This document shows, one piece after another, positions 28,601 through 38,541 of a stretch of 64,000 nucleotides of DNA. The stretch is from Aptenodytes patagonicus (Eukaryota; Chordata; Aves; Sphenisciformes; Spheniscidae), in the NCBI RefSeq assembly GCF_965638725.1, contig NC_134956.1, positions 20,643,047 through 20,707,046 on the forward strand, in the 5' to 3' direction. Each line of letters opens with the position of its first letter. Position 1 is the first letter of the stretch. The position numbers were made by a program, and so were the translations under genes. Below the pieces are notes generated by a model that ran no database searches, was not told where the DNA came from, and was given only the letters and a program-made list of their open reading frames with translations.

Positions 28601-31600
28601 GTCTCTTTGCAAGCTGTATGCTTGGAAGTCCTCATCATGGAAGATTATGGAAGTTACCTTACTTTAGATGCTTTCCTTAACACAAGATATGAATTTGGAA
28701 CTCAGGAAGAGTACAAAATCTGGGTACTCTTTATTTTACGCCTCTTTTCCATAAGCAATAAAAAGAAACTGCATGAAGGTTTCAGTCCCTCCTCCTTTAT
28801 GCCCTTAAACAGGTTCAATAGTAAACTGGGGACATTTGTATCCAATAATAAATTTGTATCCAATAATAAATCCAATAATAAAAAAGATTTGACCTCACAC
28901 CTACCTACAGGGGGATACATGCATACACAGGCTCAAAGAATCATCACACATCACTTTATGAAACCCCTTGAAAGATACTGCAATATGTATAACGTTTGTG
29001 CCCCTAGAGCTCCTGTGCTCGAGTACCCTTTAGCTTTTTGTAGCTAAGCACTAGTGTTCAAAGGCTTCTTACTACAAGCACACTCTAATACCAATGACAG
29101 CCTCCTTATCCTTCTAGCTATAGAGCACACCTTGGCTTAACGCAGTCAGACTTCTCCCCAGTTCTAGTGGAAATAACATAAAATTTCTCAAGTAGTAAAG
29201 AAGGTCCTTCACTTAGCACAGTCCTTGTTTCTTTTATGTGCCTTTTCTATGTCACTTCCACTTACTAAGCATGCTTACTGGAATACATATTAACGCAGAT
29301 ATGGAGTCAAATTGCACTCAGCTTGTAAGAATTTCTGAATCTGTAACTCAGATTAGCCAGACCATCCCTTTGATTGGGTAAAGCATGAAAACAACATAAA
29401 ACCACAGGGAACTCATCCTATTGATGATCAGATTCCAGGTCCAACAGCCTGGACCCACCTCCTGCCCTTCTGTATTTCCATTCATAAGAGACCTTCAAGT
29501 GGAACCTGTACTCCCTCTCATGGTGGTTTCTTTCACCACAACTCACTCTGGTTTAGGAACCTCCAATGGTTTCAGATCCTCATTCAGCCACTTGCCATCC
29601 CCAGCCACTGCTGCCATTCAAACAGCAGTAACAATGTTATCAAAACTGAGGTCTTTCTAAGGGAAAGGGTGGGCTGTTGTCATTAACATAACCCAAACAT
29701 GGCCTCTTACGTTACTTAAATTTCCTCAAGATCCACAAAACTACATGAGCCTCTTCACTCAGCCATACGAAGGTCAGACTAAATTTTTTTAATCATCCTT
29801 ATTAAATGTGTACCTGTTATAACAAATGGTTTAGAGAAAAGATGATCCTTTATGTAGCCCTGTTTTCTGTGTAACTTCCATTAGCAGGCTTGCCAGGCTT
29901 TTGAGTAGTTTGTTGTTGTTGCTCCTAAAAACCCAGCAACATACGTATGTTTTTTTCTTCAGAATCTCAATTTGGAGTAAAAACATTCTTTATCAATAAA
30001 ATCATCCAGCAGCTCTTCATTTTCATTATATTCCTTAACACAGGAAAACATTAGCAGTGTTTCATTTACTAAGGAGTGAATGGATAAAAACAAACAAAAG
30101 AACCCCTCATTATTCTATTTTCAAGCCTCTTGTACCTTTGTCCAATGCTTTTTAAATCAAATGCTTATGATGGATATAATTAACAATTTCTGGCTTCAGA
30201 GGCTGAAAAGAGACCAGTAATGAAGATCAGATTACATTCACAGTAAAATACACAACATTTACCCAAATTCTATTGTTGTTCTCCTGTAGAAAATGTGAAA
30301 GTGCAGGTATTACTAGTGCACTAATATTTGTTAGGAACCTCTGGTGAAGGGAATATCATTATCTACCTTCGTAATATCGGATTTTCATACTACATAGGAA
30401 ATGAACAAAGTACAATAAAAGAATATGCATAATAGTAACTTGCAATGCTCTCTGCAATCACTGTGTACAGAAAGGTAATTTCAGTTATCTGTTAACAGTA
30501 CTGTTACAAGGTCATCCACTAAACCTGGAACCATCCCTTTTAGTTGCTAAATGGACACAAAAATTTTCCTTTAAAAAAGTCTTCGAGACCCATAAAAACA
30601 GCAGTAGAGTAATAAATGCCATGAACTTCCGTCATACTGTGTAAGTAAAATAAAGCATCCTACAGAAGATGTGTTCATCAGAGATAAGGGCCGATATTAG
30701 TACAATCTTCCACAGCTGATTCTTGGAAAACTTGCTGTGAAGTGTTGCACCATATTTGGAAGTGGGCACAAAAAACAGTTTTGACTATTTTTTCCATTGA
30801 AAATACAACTCGGAAAGGGAGAACAACTACTTGAAAAATCTGAAAAAGAGAGGAGATAAGCACCAGCAACAAAGGACCCACTTTCTAGCTATCACAATCC
30901 CTACAGAAAGATAGGTTTGATTTGATTTCAGATGCAATGACTTACTGACACTGGCATTTCCTTTGAAGTCTTAAAGATTACAGCATACCCTTAAAAGGGA
31001 ACTTTTTCTTCATAGATACCTGAAATTCTAGAATGGCCTTTATGAACAATAAACTCCAAAATTTGTTATGCAGACGGAAAAGATCACACACTACACTATG
31101 TAACTAACAGGTAAATGCTTAAGATGAAATAACCACTTTATAATATACTGTCAACTGCTCCACACACAACTGTCTCAAAGATTTCAGTATATAACTGTCC
31201 CTCAGAGCAAAAAATTTTTCTTTGAGGACAGGAGAAGTAACAGAATACTCCTCTAAGAAGAACAGTTAGGACTGAAAATTGTAGGGTAAAACCATACTTT
31301 TTCCTTTAAGAACAATAACCCTGAACATAACATGAATCACAACAACTATCATTCAAGCAACAGGTGCACGTATATATATATATATATATGTTCTCACCAA
31401 ACGTATGAGTGTCATGTTCCTGATGACTTTCTCCCTGCAAGGCTATCATTTTTTTATGAGCATCAACCCACCATGGTTTGTACTTTAAGACATGCTGAAT
31501 AGCTTCATCTTCAAAAAAATCAGCTCTAGGGGGGGGGAAAAAAAAAAGTGTCATACGCTATTTATTTCAGTTTATAGTGTATGTGGGTATATTTTAATGC

Positions 31601-34600
31601 ATACATAGAATACACCTGACTTGGCTCCAGGCTATTTTCCATACATTAGAAACACAACAAACCTGACCAGTATCTGTTGTTTTACTTAAAACCAGAAAAT
31701 AATCATTATTAAAAGCATAAGCAATACTCTCTCATCTTACAGTACCCCTTCCTTACTTCCTCCACCTTTCCTGAGCCACCCAGAAGCCTAGGAAATTGAT
31801 GAGCTTGCAGCATGACATGAAGGTGAATAAACCTGGTGTGTTCTGGATGAATCTAAAGGAAAACATTCCAAAGAGAAGACTTCTCAGAGAATGCCACTGG
31901 CAGCAAACTTGATTTTACTGGGAAGCTCTCCCACCTCAAAACTGCGTATACTTCGGGGAGGAAGGGTATGCAGCTGAAGGGCAAAGATGAAGTAGGGATA
32001 GGGACTGACTTTTAGGTAAACAAAGGCATGTTGTAAGCAAAGTAGAAAAAGAGGAGTTGTACGTGAATTCTGGAAGAGAGATTACCTCCATCTCAGCATA
32101 AAGCCACTGTAGTAAAAATCTCAATATAGTAATTCTGGGAGGATTTATACTAAAGGATTCAAGTTCTAAGCCTCCTCTTATCATTTTAGCTTTTTCTTCA
32201 AGCTAAACAATAGTATAAATACTGAGAACTGAAAAAAATGCAGGAAATTTCTTAATACCTTCTTAATCATCACACAAAACCTACCCAGTCTACTGAACAC
32301 AGAATGTAATTTGCTTTACTCTCACACTGACAGATTTTTTGATGTCTTCCTTCAGTGTCTTTATAAAGTAACTTAAAGATATCAGCCAGCATACATTTTC
32401 CTCAAAGGCAACAGAACACTTCTGTTTGCCACCGTTCCTCCCAGAGCTATCCTTCTCATCAGGGTACACAGGAAAACAATTTTTGTTGAAGAAAGGTTGG
32501 TATCATCTGCTCTGAAGCATCCAAAACACAACCATTAAACTAAACAGTTGTAGCTCATCTACCAGGCTATAACACAGGGTCCAAGATGGAAACTTACAAT
32601 TACTGTAATTTGCATCACATTATAGGTTAGGAACTACTTCAGTTCTAGTGAAATGTACTTCCAAGTGATGTTTCAAGAAAGCTTTTCTATGTGCTACAGA
32701 AAGACATGCAGCTGCCTCTGAAACACCTGACTGGGGAAAAATTCCAAGTTTGCAACGATACCTTCTGAAACAACTCAAAATGGGTTAAGCCTACCTCTCC
32801 CCGACAAAACACATCACAAGTACTAATTCTCCCTACTGGGGACTACACTCTTCTCTCACCAAATCAATCTTGCAGGAATCGCGGTATTAATAGATCTCAT
32901 GGCTTCAATTTAGTTTACTTATCTGGAAGTTTCTGAACCTAACTTGACCTGAAATACTCCAACTTGAAAGGCACAAAGAATCATTTCCACCTTCATTACA
33001 TGGGATGAAGCACAAAGAAACACAAAGTCTTGATTTGGAACTTTTCCTCATTCTGCTGTAAAAAAGGTTTCATGTGATGAAGGCAAAAACCAGAGTGGCC
33101 TAGACAAAATCTTCGTAACTTCAGAACTCAAATTTACTTCCTCATAGACCAGGGTGGTTCAGTAATCCTTGTTTCACAAGGGGAAAACAAAGTTCTGACA
33201 TCTACAACCCAAAATGCTGGCAGGGATTGGCTACTCAGCTTCTCAAGAGGTGAACTATGAAACAACATTCTGCAACAGCTCACAACAGCCCCTGCTTGAA
33301 TATAGATTTAAGCAGTAATTAAACAGTAGAGTAACCACAAAACAGAAAAGCAAGGTCTTTTGTCAGTGTCACACTTAAAAATACCCCCTAAGGCCTGCTG
33401 TGACAAGACAAAGAAACAAACAAATAAAAAATAAAGTTATTACTTCCAAAAGTGATCTTAAAACCAATCATTTATGAAAAGAAAAAGTGAATATATTTCA
33501 ACTGAGGTACTTTTACTTGACCAGGTGAAGTAAATCAATACTCACAGGTAATGATCAGGCTCAAACTTGGCAGTCTCAGCTGCCAAGCGTTTCCTCCTAC
33601 GTTCATCTACAGGAGTTTGGTCTGGATCCTTAATGTCAATAACATCACTGAGTTCATCCTGCAAATGGAACAAAAATTATATGACCAAGCCGCAGCTACG
33701 ATACGCAAGATTTATTTAGTAAGAGTTTAGGAAGGATGCTCATCAGCATTGCACTGAAATCCCCAGATGCTCCCAACCTCTCTTTCAAATCTTCCGAATT
33801 CAGGCTCCATTGTACAAATAAAACATCAAAATTCCAAGGAAATTCAATTATTTGAAGCTCCTTAGAATTCATAATACTACGAAGTCTATTCAGGCCGTTT
33901 TATCATACGGAAGACAGGTTATTTTGCATTACGGTAAAATTTGCAATGTTTAACAAAAGCACACAACCACAACAAAGACAAGATAAAAACCATAGATACT
34001 GTTCTTGTGACTTTTGAGATTACTCTCACACTCTGAAGTGGCCATACATTAATTAATGGGCAACTGCAGTGCCCTTTTAAGCATCATTAAGTAGTGGTAC
34101 ATTAATGCTAATGGGAAATGTACTTCTTCGTGAATTTCATGGTAATAAACCAGTGTATATATCCTAACAGAATGTAAATACTTTCTCCATAAATAGCAAT
34201 CCTTCTGCTCCAAACCCTGAAAATACTACAATTCATGCAATAATGAGTTAGAGTTACATAATTAAGTTGCTTTAAACAGCTACAACTTAAATTGCTTAGA
34301 GTAAGAACACTACAAAAAATTAAGTTATCATCTATTTTAATAAAAGCTCTGTATACTATGAATATTGTTATATCACCTAGCATGCTACAGATTGTAGATT
34401 AGCTTCAATCTATTCATGAATTAAAGAAATTGTTGAATGCACAAGAGCACAGTAACTGCATTTTAAAGCTCCTATCCTACCAATCAATCCACAGAAGCAA
34501 ATTTCAGCGCATCAGCATAACCCTAGTAAATCCCACAGATACCAGGTGGGCAGTCACCTTGAAGAGTACACGCTTCAAAAGTTATTGTCTTGTGAGAAAA

Positions 34601-37600
34601 CCAAGTCTAAAATAAAAATTACAAAGAAAAAAATTACCATGAATTTCACAATGAAAAAAAATTTAATGCAACAACCATAACAGGACCTATAGATTAGCCA
34701 GCTTTATTTTGTATTCAAGGGTTGTTTTGAGTAATTTCTTTTTAATTTAAAAACAAATTAAAATTCATGGCATCTGAAATATACTGTACATTGATGTTAA
34801 ATATGTTTGAAGTCAGAATAGAAGACAATACCAAATATAAAGCAAAAGTGTTAACAGCCTGTAGGCTGTTTGCAGCTTGCCAGAACTATTCACCTGGCAC
34901 ATGACCTACTTCATACAGTCCTTTTTCTCTGTGCCTTCACAGGCTAGCTGAACCGTGCTGGTGACAGCAGCCCACTTCCAGAGGCCATTTTTACCAAGGA
35001 CCCCACTGAGCCCTTTCCTCTAATGCTGAAATTATTGCAGAAACAGACCAGCCTGTTGACTGTGCTACACAATTAACTCAGTCTCAACCACCCCCTACTT
35101 CTGCAGGAACAAGGATCTGTCTGTACTACCACATGCAAAAGCAGAATATTCTCAGTCACAGAATGGGATACTGGAGAAGAACAGTTACCTAACGATCCCC
35201 TCCTGACTACAGAATGAGCCAGGAAGCCTACCCACAAGAAAGTTACCCAGAACTTTTATGATAGGAAAAGACAAAAATGCATCTACCTGCAGCTGCTGGA
35301 ACACCCCTGACCGCAAATTCCCAAATCCATAACGGTACTGTAGCGGTAGAGTGCTTTCTGCACTTTCTTTGTAAGGGGTCTGCTCTATTTCCCAGTCAAA
35401 TTCTTCTTCCTCCTCAGACAACTCAGCGGAGGCAGCTGTATATATTGCATGGTCAGAGAAAGAAAATTATTACATAGAAAATATATGTGATTTAATAGAA
35501 AGGCAAACACTGATAACACAACAAGCCTTTCTCATTTTACTACATCTTTTAAGAAATCTTATACAACACTGGGTCATACAGGCAGACGCTTATATCAGTA
35601 ATCCATAGGTCCTGTTCCAAATTCTCCAACTTTCAAAAATGAAGACCAGGAACACTAAAGTTTTTAAGTATACTCCCTCAAAGACTGAAATAATTGTTCC
35701 ACTGATTTCAACAAGATCAGAATTTGATGCTAAGAGAACCCTGACAGGAGCAAAGTGATGTTATCAATAATTTAGGATAGGTATTAAAAAATTAAACACA
35801 GGTAGTCAAACATTCTTGTCTGTTAAATACCGATGTTAAGCAAGTCATCTACTAGAACCTGTGGTTTTAATTAGCTTCTATCATTTGAGCTAAAAGTCCA
35901 GTTGCGCTAGCTTGTGGGAAGCAGAATACTCAAATGTGTCTGTATTATACAGCCACTAGAGGGGTACAAAGATCTACAGAGGATTAGCATTTGTTAAGCA
36001 CATTTTGGAAAAATGTAAACATAACTAAGCCTATAAAGATGACATGTATATCACCTACAACACATTTATTTCTATACTTGTCCATACTTTCAGATTCATT
36101 TACACCCTTTTCATACCTTGGACTAGACAATAATAGAAATACTGTATTTTTCTACATATATCACTACGTAGATCTGTAACTATTTCATTATGTACATGTA
36201 TCACTAGTATAAACAAGATTTTTTTTTGTCATACCTATCTCTTCTACTAAAGGTTTTGCTGATCTTGATTTCTTTGGTGCTAAAAGAGATGTCAGCATGT
36301 CCAGTCCCTCAAAATATTGGCCAGGAATCTCCTTAGGTAACCGAATTGTAAAAGTTCCTTAAAGGGAAGTCAGAATATAGTTACTGCATTAAAATACACA
36401 AGACAAACAACAACGTGCGTTTTTCCTCTAATGAAAAAGACTCATAGAAACTGGGACACATGCAGGTAGCATTTTATTATGCATCAATCTCTGTGCGTTT
36501 TTAACCTTACTTCACAAGTTTCACAAAAATCAAAGATTTTAATGACAAAGCATGAAAGAGAACATTTAACCAGTTGTGGTCTCTTGATTCACATTGTATA
36601 AACACAAACCAACAGAATACAAGCTTTATTTTATTTTTAATCCTTCCACCAATCAAGCAATCAACAGAAGATCATAGGAAACTACATTCAGCAATCTGTT
36701 TATTGTCTTAAGCCAAGCACGTAATAAAGGCTTTGCAAGCAGCAAATTATAGGTTTTATTGCCGAGTTTTTTTTAAACAAATACATTAATTCCAGAAGGT
36801 ACATATTTTATTCCAGAAATACATTCCACCTCAAGGTGTGGAGAAAGGCTAATGTCTTCTCTCTTAAGATGTAGCCAAGAGACCGCCTCAGGATTCTCTC
36901 ATTTCTACTCAGCACTACCTGACTTCTTTGCAGATTTACTAGACTAATGATCTCGGTACAGTAACATGTCTAGCCCCCACAGGGCTTGAAGAGGACTTGT
37001 ACATAACTTTTTCATTATTAGGACAGTTCTGAACACGTATTTTGTGCTTAAGGATGGCCTAAGTACGTACAATAAATCCGGAGCGAGATTTTTTTATACT
37101 ACATAACATAGGAGAAACTTTACATTTATTTACAGTATCATATACTGCACTAAAGTTCTATGCAATTCCAGTGCAGCAAAGTATAAATTATTGGAGAGTT
37201 AGTAGCATTTTTACTGACACATATACCAATAACATTAACTAATACCTTTGTCTGTATTATAAGATGCTTTTTCTCTACCATCTTCTACGATTCTTCCAGG
37301 AAGCGTCAATCTGTGGGCAAAAAATGAGATGCCTCATTGAATGCCTGATTAATTCTGCAACTTCATGTCTCAGCCTACAAAAATGTAAGGCACATTCCAA
37401 AAGCAGCACAAAGGACTTAACGACATGGCTCCTTTTGATAGTAATGGAAGTCATGCAGTTAAATCCCCATGTACTTCAAAATCTTTTTCCCTAACTATTG
37501 GCACAAGAGATCAGCATCTGAGACAGAGACAATTTGTGACTCCTGGTTTCCCAGCTTGGACGAGGTCACAGCCACCACAGAGATGACGCCCTTGGCACTA

Positions 37601-38501
37601 TGTGCAACACTTGGAAGAGTCTGCAATTTAAAAACTCTAAGCTAACCCACAGTGACAGGATACGAGAAGTCATCCAGAGTTCTTGTACTGCTTATTCAGA
37701 ATAACCAATTCACTGCATTCTACCAGTCCACTAAAATCCCTTGTGGTCTGCTAATGTATATAGGGGAAGCACGTCCAAGAATACAGGAAACAGAAAATAA
37801 GAAAGATTAATAGCTCGTCAGCTCTTACATGTCAAAGATTCTCCTAACACTTTCATACTGAGATTGCCTCTTGTTCCTTTTCTGTAACGTAGTGGGGAAT
37901 TTGCTATCTAGATAAAAGATACAGCCTGGAACCTCACTTCCTACTGCCTCCACTCGCATGACTTTTCTCCCCTTACGTTATCACGAGGGCATCAAAATCC
38001 ATTCTTCACCAAATATACTGTATCTGGCTCTCAACAGGGAAGAGACACACTTATTCTACACAACTTGCATACATCCAGAGAATTGTTTTGCCATTTTACA
38101 ATTAAAAATCTATTGTAAAGTAAATTTAGAAAAGTATTTCTTTAAACTCCCTTTAACATGATTTAATGCCTAGAAACAAAGAGGCCAGATCCATAAAAAA
38201 CAATTCTTTGCACAAAATAGGCTGTCTGCTGTCTGCAGTCTACGGTGTAAGAGCTGCAGATGAGGAATGTTCTGAAGGGGCCAAAATGAAGTTCATTCTC
38301 TAATGACTTTTATTTATTTTATGAAGTTCAATTTTTTTAAAATCCTTCCACTACTTGCCTGAGAAAGTACGGCTTAGCATAAAATTTAAAATCTTCCCCT
38401 TCAAAATACACGTCAAACTCTGAAGCTCTGGCATAAGGTACTTTGATTATTATTGTAAGAAAATCCGGATCCTGGGTCAGCTCAAAAGCTGGAGTTAGCA
38501 T
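7529..38501 (-). CDS. SHQ1: SHQ1, H/ACA ribonucleoprotein assembly factor (10 coding exons visible, 3' end missing)
   Basis: Spliced minus-strand gene with coding segments 38501-38359, 37310-37246, 36357-36235, 35435-35287, 33658-33546, 31525-31398, 20228-20074, 18250-18197, 15575-15452 and 7649-7529. They join in frame (391 full codons plus two bases), and every boundary has an AG acceptor and a GT donor except one GC donor. SHQ1 is known to hold free dyskerin/NAP57 by mimicking RNA before H/ACA snoRNP and telomerase RNP assembly. The start MLTPAF opens the p23-like CS domain (about residues 1-90). The hallmark FDWEIEQTP lies at 123-131, and the helical SHQ1-specific domain follows, with KPWW at 214-217, NKSYLLDKR and [11 protein letters not shown] in exon 7, and [10 protein letters not shown] in exon 9. 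The acidic Ser-rich tail (about 180 residues in the human protein) is not seen and is probably left of position 1. Identity rests on remembered family sequence; the exon chain is read directly. Confidence 0.95.
8015..8035 (+). repeat. poly(A) tract, 21 bases
   Basis: Uninterrupted A21 on the plus strand (T21 in the SHQ1 transcript), flanked by A-rich sequence with isolated G. No element body was recognised upstream. Confidence 0.9.
11867..11890 (+). repeat. (ATT)8 microsatellite
   Basis: Eight perfect ATT units inside SHQ1 intron 9. Confidence 0.95.
15452..15575 (-). CDS. SHQ1: SHQ1 coding exon 9
   Basis: This 124-base exon covers residues 311-351: [20 protein letters not shown], then LHRHFGLV and DTVMILQL, ending in the first base of Gly352. 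The acceptor is ATATACACAG and the donor [17 protein letters not shown] is a strongly conserved block of the SHQ1-specific domain. Confidence 0.95.
15576..18196 (-). other. SHQ1 intron 8 (between coding exons 8 and 9)
   Basis: 2.6 kb of AT-rich noncoding sequence. An A run lies near 16678-16695 and a G-rich tract at 17347-17366. Open frames are short and show no family resemblance. Confidence 0.8.
17347..17366 (+). repeat. G-rich tract with quadruplex-forming pattern
   Basis: G10, then A, G4, CA, G3 on the plus strand. It has enough G triplets with short loops to fit the usual quadruplex pattern. It lies on the template strand for SHQ1. Confidence 0.6.
18197..18250 (-). CDS. SHQ1: SHQ1 coding exon 8 (18 codons)
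   Basis: This small exon of 54 bases, phase 0 at both ends, encodes [18 protein letters not shown] (residues 293-310). The acceptor is TTAAAATCAG and the donor GTAAGT. The match to the remembered human VESAWNIRKLSPTLCWFE secures it despite its size. Skipping it would keep the reading frame. Confidence 0.94.
18251..20073 (-). other. SHQ1 intron 7 (between coding exons 7 and 8)
   Basis: 1.8 kb, noncoding apart from a MIR/CORE-like SINE relic near 18701-18795. A G11 run at 20041-20051 on the plus strand lies 23 bases inside the donor side. Confidence 0.8.
18701..18795 (+). repeat. MIR/CORE-SINE-like tRNA-derived relic
   Basis: Starts GTGTGGTCTAGTGGGATGAT (A-box region) and continues with a degenerate B-box region, CTATAATCCTGGCTCTAGTA, then TGTGTGGCC. 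This order fits the tRNA-derived head of amniote MIR-type SINEs. Strongly diverged. Confidence 0.6.
20074..20228 (-). CDS. SHQ1: SHQ1 coding exon 7 (SHQ1-specific domain)
   Basis: This 155-base exon completes Val241 and encodes residues 242-292: [34 protein letters not shown] and VNEGDKN. It ends at a codon boundary before GTAAGT. It lies 11.2 kb from exon 6, the largest gap in the gene as seen here. An 11-base C run (transcript sense) begins 23 bases into the following intron. Confidence 0.95.
24889..25003 (-). mobile_element. Old CR1 LINE 3' fragment
   Basis: The plus strand reads TAGGTCAGGAAGGGCCTCTG, a 'ctggtct' segment and a 'tcttgaattccacagc' segment, in the order seen in the reverse complement of avian CR1 3' ends. 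Divergence is high and no terminal octamers survive. Orientation is antisense to the window (minus). Confidence 0.55.
25270..25274 (+). repeat. Target-site duplication, left copy (GACGC)
   Basis: Identical to 25841-25845 on the other side of the solo LTR. Confidence 0.9.
25275..25840 (+). mobile_element. Solo LTR of an endogenous retrovirus
   Basis: 566 bases starting TGTCCTGG and ending CCACAACA (TG...CA), with perfect 5-base flanking duplications GACGC at 25270-25274 and 25841-25845. Inside are a TATA-like CATAAA near 25547, an ATT-rich stretch near 25650-25705, an ATTAAA polyadenylation-type signal near 25703, and a GC-rich U5. No internal retroviral genes are present. I recognise this LTR type from Neoaves genomes, and 5-base duplications fit ERVL-like integration. 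It is plus-oriented, antisense to SHQ1. Low internal decay suggests a fairly recent insertion. Confidence 0.9.
25841..25845 (+). repeat. Target-site duplication, right copy (GACGC)
   Basis: Identical to 25270-25274 on the other side of the solo LTR. Confidence 0.9.
28834..28881 (+). repeat. 18-base tandem repeat, about 2.7 copies
   Basis: The unit ATTTGTATCCAATAATAA occurs twice perfectly (28834-28851, 28852-28869), then a 12-base partial copy ends at 28881. It sits within a chance open frame in SHQ1 intron 6. Confidence 0.9.
31371..31389 (+). repeat. (TA)n microsatellite beside the SHQ1 exon 6 donor
   Basis: 19 bases of alternating TA. In the SHQ1 transcript it begins at intron position +9 after exon 6. 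Confidence 0.95.
31398..31525 (-). CDS. SHQ1: SHQ1 coding exon 6 (KPWW motif)
   Basis: This 128-base exon covers residues 199-240: [19 protein letters not shown] followed by a more diverged segment [14 protein letters not shown]. The acceptor has T10 then C9 before TAG. The donor GTGAGA is followed from intron position +9 by a TA dinucleotide repeat. The exon is therefore bracketed by length-unstable tracts. Confidence 0.94.
31526..33545 (-). other. SHQ1 intron 5
   Basis: 2.0 kb noncoding, ending at the exon 6 acceptor in a G9/A10 block on the plus strand (31529-31547). No repeat family was recognised. Confidence 0.8.
33546..33658 (-). CDS. SHQ1: SHQ1 coding exon 5
   Basis: This 113-base exon encodes [13 protein letters not shown] followed by a basic stretch [10 protein letters not shown] and then KFEPDHY, residues 161-197, ending with two bases of Leu198. 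The acceptor is CCATTTGCAG and the donor [19 protein letters not shown] agrees with the remembered mammalian protein. Confidence 0.95.
33659..35286 (-). other. SHQ1 intron 4
   Basis: 1.6 kb AT-rich noncoding sequence. Nothing recognised in it. Confidence 0.8.
35287..35435 (-). CDS. SHQ1: SHQ1 coding exon 4 (FDWE motif)
   Basis: This 149-base exon covers residues 112-160. It has an acidic run EEEEE, then FDWEIEQTP (123-131), then [24 protein letters not shown] and YGFGNLRSG are near-invariant in vertebrate SHQ1 as I recall it and mark entry into the SHQ1-specific domain. The acceptor is ATATATACAG and the donor GTAGAT. Confidence 0.95.
35436..36234 (-). other. SHQ1 intron 3
   Basis: 0.8 kb noncoding sequence. 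Nothing recognised in it. Confidence 0.8.
36235..36357 (-). CDS. SHQ1: SHQ1 coding exon 3
   Basis: This 123-base exon encodes [18 protein letters not shown], then [11 protein letters not shown] and KPLVEEI, residues 71-110, ending in the first base of Ala111. It closes the CS domain and starts the linker. The donor GTATGA is standard. The acceptor CCCTTTAAG has a short pyrimidine tract. Confidence 0.95.
36358..37245 (-). other. SHQ1 intron 2
   Basis: 0.9 kb noncoding sequence. Nothing recognised in it. Confidence 0.8.
37246..37310 (-). CDS. SHQ1: SHQ1 coding exon 2 (CS domain)
   Basis: This 65-base exon completes Arg48 and encodes [11 protein letters not shown] through NTDK plus the first base of Gly70. 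The acceptor is TTGCCCACAG and the donor is GTATTA. The sequence matches the remembered human continuation ([11 protein letters not shown]) closely and confirms the GC-AG junction with the previous exon. Confidence 0.95.
37311..38358 (-). other. SHQ1 intron 1 (coding), GC-AG type
   Basis: Starts with GCAAGT at 38358 and ends CCCACAG at 37311. Joining CTCAG to ATTGACG gives Arg-Leu-Thr-Leu-Pro-Gly, as expected for the family. No GT donor keeps the frame. This is a member of the minor GC-AG class. Confidence 0.9.
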
Positions 38502-38541
38502 GATGAATCCAGCAGGAAAAGCAACCACTGGCTGTGTGGCC
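38359..38541 (-). CDS. SHQ1: SHQ1 first coding exon (start codon, CS domain)
   Basis: The ATG is at 38501-38499 and encodes residues 1-47 plus two bases of Arg48 ([12 protein letters not shown] through KPYFLR). An acceptor with a long pyrimidine tract ends at 38542, so 38541-38502 would be 5' UTR joined to an upstream exon. An in-frame ATG at 38585 lies inside that putative intron and is not preferred, because the family begins with MLTPAF. The exon ends CTCAG and is followed by GCAAGT, a GC-type donor. Using the nearby GT instead breaks the frame to the next exon. Confidence 0.93.

Larger units (their letters stand above)
20229..31397 (-). other. SHQ1 intron 6 (11.2 kb, between coding exons 6 and 7)
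   Basis: Largest intron seen. It contains an old CR1 fragment (about 24889-25003), a solo LTR (25275-25840), a hairpin at 22203-22243, an 18-base tandem repeat (28834-28881) and a TA repeat at the donor end. Its open frames, including one of 172 codons on the plus strand at 28529-29047, match nothing I recognise. Confidence 0.8.
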
